Assembly (NCBI GenBank): GCA_964602985.1
Contig: CAZRTJ010000004.1
Location: 1 to 64,000 of the forward strand
Direction: 5' to 3'
From: CAYZJB01 sp964602985
GTDB taxonomy: Bacteria > CLD3 > SB21
Length of the DNA stretch: 64,000 nt
Made by a program: the position numbers and the translations under genes. A model generated the notes under the pieces. The model was given only the letters and a program-made list of their open reading frames with translations, had not been told where the DNA came from and did no database searches. The first letter of the stretch is position 1, and each line of letters starts with the position of its first letter. Shown here one piece after another: positions 60,231 to 64,000 of the stretch.

Positions 60231-61760
60231 ATGTCGAAAGATCTGGAACTCTATATCCAGGCGCGCTATCCGATTCTTTTTCTGATCTCTTGGGAAGAGG
60301 ACCGCGTCATGCAGTCGCTTGACAAAATCGCCGTACATTTACGAAAGAAACTCTTTGGGTGGACGCACACGCACGGTCTGTACAATTTCGTACTGCCCGA
60401 GCAGGTGGATGACACGCAGTGTGATCCGGAAGTGATTTTGGATCACATTTTGCGCGGCCATGACAGCGCGATCTATGTTCTGTTTGATTTTCACGCGTTC
60501 ACCGACAATGTGAAGATCAAGCGTCTGTTGCGCGACAGCGCCAAGCAATTGCGCCAATCCAACAAAACGGTCGTTTTGGTCGGACCGACCATGAACATTC
60601 CGCTTGAATTGTCCAAGGACATCGCGGTGATCGATTTTGACTTGCCGGAAATCTCGGATCTCGCCGAGACGTTTGACGGGGCGGTCAAGGTTTTGGGCAA
60701 GCGGAGGGACGTGACCATTGGGATCACCTCTTTCTTGCGTGAGAAACTATTGCGCGCGGCTCAGGGATTGACCTTGGTGGAATTCGAAAACGTACTTGCG
60801 AAATCCGTCGTACATCAGAAGGCAATTGACGAACGAACGATCCGCGAAGTGCTCGAAGAGAAAAAGCAGATCATCCGTAAATCGGGATCCCTTGAATATT
60901 TTTCACCGGATGAGAATTTCGATCAAGTCGGCGGCCTCGGACACCTCAAACATTGGCTGACCAAACGCGCTGAGGCCTTCACCGATCGCGCGCGCGATTT
61001 CGGACTTCCTACGCCCAAAGGGTTATTGCTCGTGGGGACGCAAGGATGCGGCAAGAGCCTGACCGCAAAAGCCGTTGCGGCGCAATGGAATCTGCCGTTG
61101 CTCAAACTGGATGTCGGCACAATCTTTTCCGGAATTGTCGGAAGTTCCGAGTCTAACGTACGACACATGATCAAGGTCGCCGAATCCATCAGTCCGTGCA
61201 TTCTGTGGATCGACGAGATTGAAAAAGGCTTTTCGGGAATGGGCAGCTCGAATTTTTCTGATGCCGGTACGGCCGCCCGGGTCTTTGCGACTTTTACGAC
61301 GTGGCTCCAGGAGAAGAAGAAACCCGTGTTCGTGATAGCGACATCCAATGATATCACCGTACTGCCGCCGGAGATGCTGCGCAAGGGACGATTTGACGAG
61401 ATCTTCTTTGTCGATCTTCCCGAGCAGAATGAACGGGAAGCGATTTTCTGCATCCATCTCCAAAAACGCAGTCGGGCTCCAGCCGAATTCGATGTGGTTC
61501 GTTTGTCAGAAGTATCGGCCGGTTTCAGCGGTGCGGAAATCGAGCAGGCGATCGTGGACGGTATGTACGACGCCTTTGACGAGGGGCGGGAATTGACTTC
61601 AGCCGATATCGAGAACAATCTTCGTTCCACGGTGCCCCTCTCTCGCGTGATGGCAGAACAGATTACGGCGCTACGGGCGTGGGCGGAAAAGCGAGCGCGC
61701 CGGGCCTCTCATTCCGCGGGCTCGGCACCGTTGGGATTCAATCGATTCAGCCACAACTAA
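60231..61760 (+). CDS. AAA family ATPase, Ycf46-like
   Basis: 509 aa. The N-terminal 230 residues form a RecA-like degenerate domain (LELYIQARYPILFLISWEEDRVMQSL, VVLVGPTMNIPLEL), as in plastid Ycf46 relatives. The C-terminal AAA domain has Walker A GTQGCGKS, Walker B ILWIDEIEKGFSG, and RKGRFDEIFFVDLP arginine-finger region. Ycf46-like proteins are cytosolic; those of cyanobacteria are linked to inorganic-carbon responses, but the function in other phyla is unknown. The GTG gene downstream begins 12 nt after its stop. Confidence 0.93.
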   Translation: MSKDLELYIQARYPILFLISWEEDRVMQSLDKIAVHLRKKLFGWTHTHGLYNFVLPEQVDDTQCDPEVILDHILRGHDSAIYVLFDFHAFTDNVKIKRLLRDSAKQLRQSNKTVVLVGPTMNIPLELSKDIAVIDFDLPEISDLAETFDGAVKVLGKRRDVTIGITSFLREKLLRAAQGLTLVEFENVLAKSVVHQKAIDERTIREVLEEKKQIIRKSGSLEYFSPDENFDQVGGLGHLKHWLTKRAEAFTDRARDFGLPTPKGLLLVGTQGCGKSLTAKAVAAQWNLPLLKLDVGTIFSGIVGSSESNVRHMIKVAESISPCILWIDEIEKGFSGMGSSNFSDAGTAARVFATFTTWLQEKKKPVFVIATSNDITVLPPEMLRKGRFDEIFFVDLPEQNEREAIFCIHLQKRSRAPAEFDVVRLSEVSAGFSGAEIEQAIVDGMYDAFDEGRELTSADIENNLRSTVPLSRVMAEQITALRAWAEKRARRASHSAGSAPLGFNRFSHN

Positions 61761-61772
61761 AGGGAGGCGCGT

Positions 61773-62315
61773 GTGAAGCGAGTTGTTTTCGGACTTTTCC
61801 TGGGGACGCAAGTGGGCATGGCGCAATTGTCTGACGACGACATCAAACTGGAAGTGGCCGGCATTGACAAGGAAGTCAAGCGGATTGAGAATCAGGTGAA
61901 AAGCCTGAAAAAGACCGACAAGACGTATGTGACCGCAGGCGGGTCTGGGACGCTGACCGTGTATCGGGACAAGACCGGAGATCGGAAGTTGATTCTTGCG
62001 TTTGACGGCGACGGCGCCAGCAACATCGAGACGTATTTTTTTCAGCACGACAATCTGATCTTCACGACCACGAAGTGGACTTCCTTCCCGCAATGGGAGG
62101 AACAGGTGGAGACGACGACAGAAGCGCGTTATTACTTCATGATCTCCGGAGCGCTGATCCGCTGGGAAACGCGAGAATATTCCGACAAAGAAACTCCGTT
62201 TCAGGCCGGGGAGGCTCCCGACTGGAATGCCGTCCAGGAGAATACTCTGGCGCGGGCGTCCCGATTGAAACGATTTCTTCAGTCTCCACTGGAGGATCTG
62301 GATGCTTTCGAATAG
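61773..62315 (+). CDS. hypothetical exported protein
   Basis: 180 aa. Short hydrophobic N-terminus (MKRVVFGLFLGTQVGMAQ) compatible with a signal peptide. Then a coiled-coil-like stretch (GIDKEVKRIENQVKSLKKTDK) and a beta-rich body (LTVYRDKTGDRKLILAFDGDGASNIETYFFQHDNLIFTTTKW). No family recognised. GTG start supported by AGGGAGG. Cotranscribed with the AAA gene by spacing. Confidence 0.72.
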   Translation: MKRVVFGLFLGTQVGMAQLSDDDIKLEVAGIDKEVKRIENQVKSLKKTDKTYVTAGGSGTLTVYRDKTGDRKLILAFDGDGASNIETYFFQHDNLIFTTTKWTSFPQWEEQVETTTEARYYFMISGALIRWETREYSDKETPFQAGEAPDWNAVQENTLARASRLKRFLQSPLEDLDAFE

Positions 62316-62340
62316 CTGAGAGTGATGTTATTTCCACTAC

Positions 62341-63090
62341 TCACTTGTCTTTCATAAACGCCTTGAGAAAGTCGATGGGGATCGGAAAGATCGTCGTGGA
62401 ATTGTTTTCCGTCGCTATTTCCGCCAACGTCTGCAAGTATCGCAACTGCAATGCGGCGGGAGATTTGCTGATAATGTCGGACGCCTCAAAAAGCTTCTGG
62501 GCGGCCTGAAACTCGCCGTCTGCAGCGATCACTTTCGCGCGCCGTTCCCGTTCCGCTTCGGCCTGTTTGGCCATGGCGCGCTTCATCTCCTGCGGGAGGT
62601 CGATGTGTTTGACCTCCACAGCAGAAACCTTGATTCCCCACGGCTCGGTTTGCATGTCGATGATTTCCTGCAGTTGCTTGTTGATCTTGTCGCGTTCGGC
62701 CAGCAGATCGTCGAGCTCAAACTGCCCGATCACACTGCGGAGCGTCGTTTGGGACAATTGCGACGTTGCCATCAGATAATTCTCAACTTCGATAATGGCT
62801 TTGTCTGGAACCACCACGCGAAAGTAGACCACGGCATTAACCTGGACCGACACGTTGTCGCGTGTGATGATGTCTTGAGGCGGGACGTCGAAGACGATTG
62901 TACGCAAACTGACCTTGACCATTTTATCAATCATGGGGATCAGGATGATCAGGCCCGGACCTTTCACGCCGATGAGCCGCCCCAGCCGAAAGATTACACC
63001 TCGTTCGTATTCCCGCAGAATCTTGATGGCGCTGGCCAGGAAGATGACGAGGAATAGGATGAGAAAGGGCATGAGTAATTTGCCTTCCAT
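62341..63090 (-). CDS. slipin (SPFH/band-7 domain protein)
   Basis: 249 aa. N-terminal membrane helix (LLMPFLILFLVIFLASAI), then a stomatin-like SPFH domain: LREYERGVIFRLGRLIGVKGPGLIILIPMIDKMVKVSLRT, QDIITRDNVSVQVNAVVYFRV and the coiled-coil C-terminus with KRAMAKQAEAERERRAKVIAADGEFQAAQKL. Forms membrane oligomers that organise microdomains. It follows the NfeD-family gene by 13 nt, the conserved NfeD-slipin pair. Confidence 0.95.
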   Translation of the reverse strand: MEGKLLMPFLILFLVIFLASAIKILREYERGVIFRLGRLIGVKGPGLIILIPMIDKMVKVSLRTIVFDVPPQDIITRDNVSVQVNAVVYFRVVVPDKAIIEVENYLMATSQLSQTTLRSVIGQFELDDLLAERDKINKQLQEIIDMQTEPWGIKVSAVEVKHIDLPQEMKRAMAKQAEAERERRAKVIAADGEFQAAQKLFEASDIISKSPAALQLRYLQTLAEIATENNSTTIFPIPIDFLKAFMKDK

Positions 63091-63103
63091 GACCGCCTCC
63101 TGT

Positions 63104-64000
63104 TTAGTTGGGTTGAACCTTCAGTTTCAGATCACTGCCGACACTTTGCACACGCACTTTTCCAGGAAGGGTTAGTCGAGCGTCGGAGTGTATCTTCCAG
63201 ATCTCACCGTGGACATAGGCCGTTCCGCTCAAGCCGTCGGAAGTCAATTCGATAATCTTACCGGTGGCTCCGATCATGCCTTCCAAACCTGTGGCGACGT
63301 TCTTGCGTTGGGCGCGAATGCCGATTCCGACGATCACGAGAAAAAAAACGCCGGTCGTTCCCACCACCGGGAGGATCACGCTCCACGACAGTCGGCTCAT
63401 TTCGTCGGGGCTCTCGACCAACATCAAACTTCCCAGCAGAAGAGCTGTGACGCCGCCGATGGAAAGGATCCCGTAGCTCGTTACCTTGATTTCCAGGAGA
63501 AGCAGGATCACACCAAAAAGGATCAGTGCAAGACCGGCGTAGTTGATCGGGAGCGTATGGAAAGAATAGAACGCCAAGATCAGGCAAATTCCACCCAGGA
63601 CACCCGGCAGGATCGAGCCGGGATTGTAGAGTTCGAAAAAGAGACCGTAGATTCCCAACATCATCAGAATATAGGCGATGTTGGGATCGGTCAGGATGTC
63701 GAGTAGTCCAAACCGCCATCCACGTTGGATGGTCTGTACGTCGGCATTGGCCGTGTGAATGGTCCTGGGTCCCATCATTGTCTCGACGGTCTTTCCCTCC
63801 AGCAGAACGAGGAGGCTGTCGAAATTGCGCGCAAGCGTATCGACGACATTGAGGTGCAATGCCTCGGTTTCCGTAATCGAAACGCTCTTGCGAACGGCTT
63901 CCTCCGTCCATCCGGCGTTGCGTCCGTTCTTTTCTGCGAGCGAGCGAATGTAGGAGACGGCGTCGTTGGTGACTTTTTCCATCATGACGGCAGAGGCGCT
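63104..64000 (-). CDS. NfeD-family membrane protein (partial, runs off the right edge)
   Basis: About 298 aa visible; the 5' end is cut by the window. An N-terminal part (MEKVTNDAVSYIRSLAEKNGRNAGWTEEAVRKSVSITETEALHLNVVDTLARN) is the ClpP/SppA-like serine-protease region of long NfeD proteins, followed by four membrane helices and the C-terminal OB-fold (GMIGATGKIIELTSDGLSGTAYVHGEIWKI). Partner of the slipin gene. The true start and the protease Ser/Lys residues lie beyond 64000. Confidence 0.92.
   Translation of the reverse strand, partial: SASAVMMEKVTNDAVSYIRSLAEKNGRNAGWTEEAVRKSVSITETEALHLNVVDTLARNFDSLLVLLEGKTVETMMGPRTIHTANADVQTIQRGWRFGLLDILTDPNIAYILMMLGIYGLFFELYNPGSILPGVLGGICLILAFYSFHTLPINYAGLALILFGVILLLLEIKVTSYGILSIGGVTALLLGSLMLVESPDEMSRLSWSVILPVVGTTGVFFLVIVGIGIRAQRKNVATGLEGMIGATGKIIELTSDGLSGTAYVHGEIWKIHSDARLTLPGKVRVQSVGSDLKLKVQPN

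Overview
The window is bacterial chromosome, about 54% G+C by eye and densely coded, from a Gram-negative organism. Outer-membrane biology is evident: a TonB-dependent receptor, several beta-barrels ending in aromatic residues, and many lipoproteins. A lipoprotein with a Bacteroidota-type surface-export signature, two-repeat ClpC, a SAM-I riboswitch on metK, DUF6588- and DUF3108-type proteins and a fused aconitase point to the FCB superphylum (Bacteroidota/Chlorobiota and relatives such as Ignavibacteria, Marinimicrobia or Calditrichota). Promoters look like ordinary sigma-70 sites (TTGNNN, 17-nt spacer, TANNNT) at eleven places, rather than the TAnnTTTG boxes of Bacteroidota proper, so a relative outside core Bacteroidota is my best guess. 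I cannot name the species. No phage, IS element or CRISPR array was seen; the only mobile-type gene is a tyrosine recombinase at the left edge.

Layout. 1-2.2 kb: integrase with its promoter, a small lipoprotein and a TfoX-like protein. 2.2-5.8 kb: a four-gene minus-strand operon with two CDP-alcohol phosphotransferases (one fused to a nucleotidyltransferase-like domain), a DUF3047 protein and a HAD phosphatase, which looks like a polar-lipid head-group pathway. 6-13.6 kb: secreted M28 peptidase, PstS-like lipoprotein, TonB-dependent receptor and a surface-type lipoprotein partner. 13.6-17.1 kb: small lipoprotein, 61-aa helical protein, GNAT, GT2 and a cytoplasmic trypsin-like protease with two zinc ribbons. 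17.2-21.2 kb: a tightly overlapped operon pgl-tsaE-tsaB-rimI-accD-surE. 21.2-28.7 kb (minus): GT4, TrpG/PabA amidotransferase, metK with promoter, riboswitch and terminator, POT transporter, domain-swapped aconitase-family protein and a one-TM protein. 28.8-34.5 kb: tRNA-Lys, tig-clpP-clpX, tRNA-Leu, mrp, DUF2085 protein, tRNA-His and tRNA-Glu.

34.5-39.7 kb is a run in which every gene overlaps the next: family-4 uracil-DNA glycosylase, NSS symporter, 40-aa MetS-like subunit, holA, ECF sigma factor, moaC, DUF3108 protein. 40.2-46 kb is another compact run (VOC, CopD-like, DUF488, Ric/YtfE iron-sulfur repair, a frameshifted outer-membrane barrel, SDR-DUF2867, arylamine N-acetyltransferase, membrane protein) that looks like nitrosative or reactive-electrophile defence. 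46-57.4 kb: porin-like barrel, clpC, leuB, DUF6588 protein, purK-purE, and three small secreted proteins. 57.4-64 kb: a candidate structured RNA, a CopA-type P-ATPase, a Ycf46-like AAA protein, and an NfeD-slipin pair cut by the right edge.

Strongest second-look items: the lipid head-group operon, ClpP with Asn in place of the catalytic Asp, the swivel-first aconitase fusion, the nested-helix RNA at 57.4 kb, the zinc-ribbon protease and the hidden MetS-like subunit.
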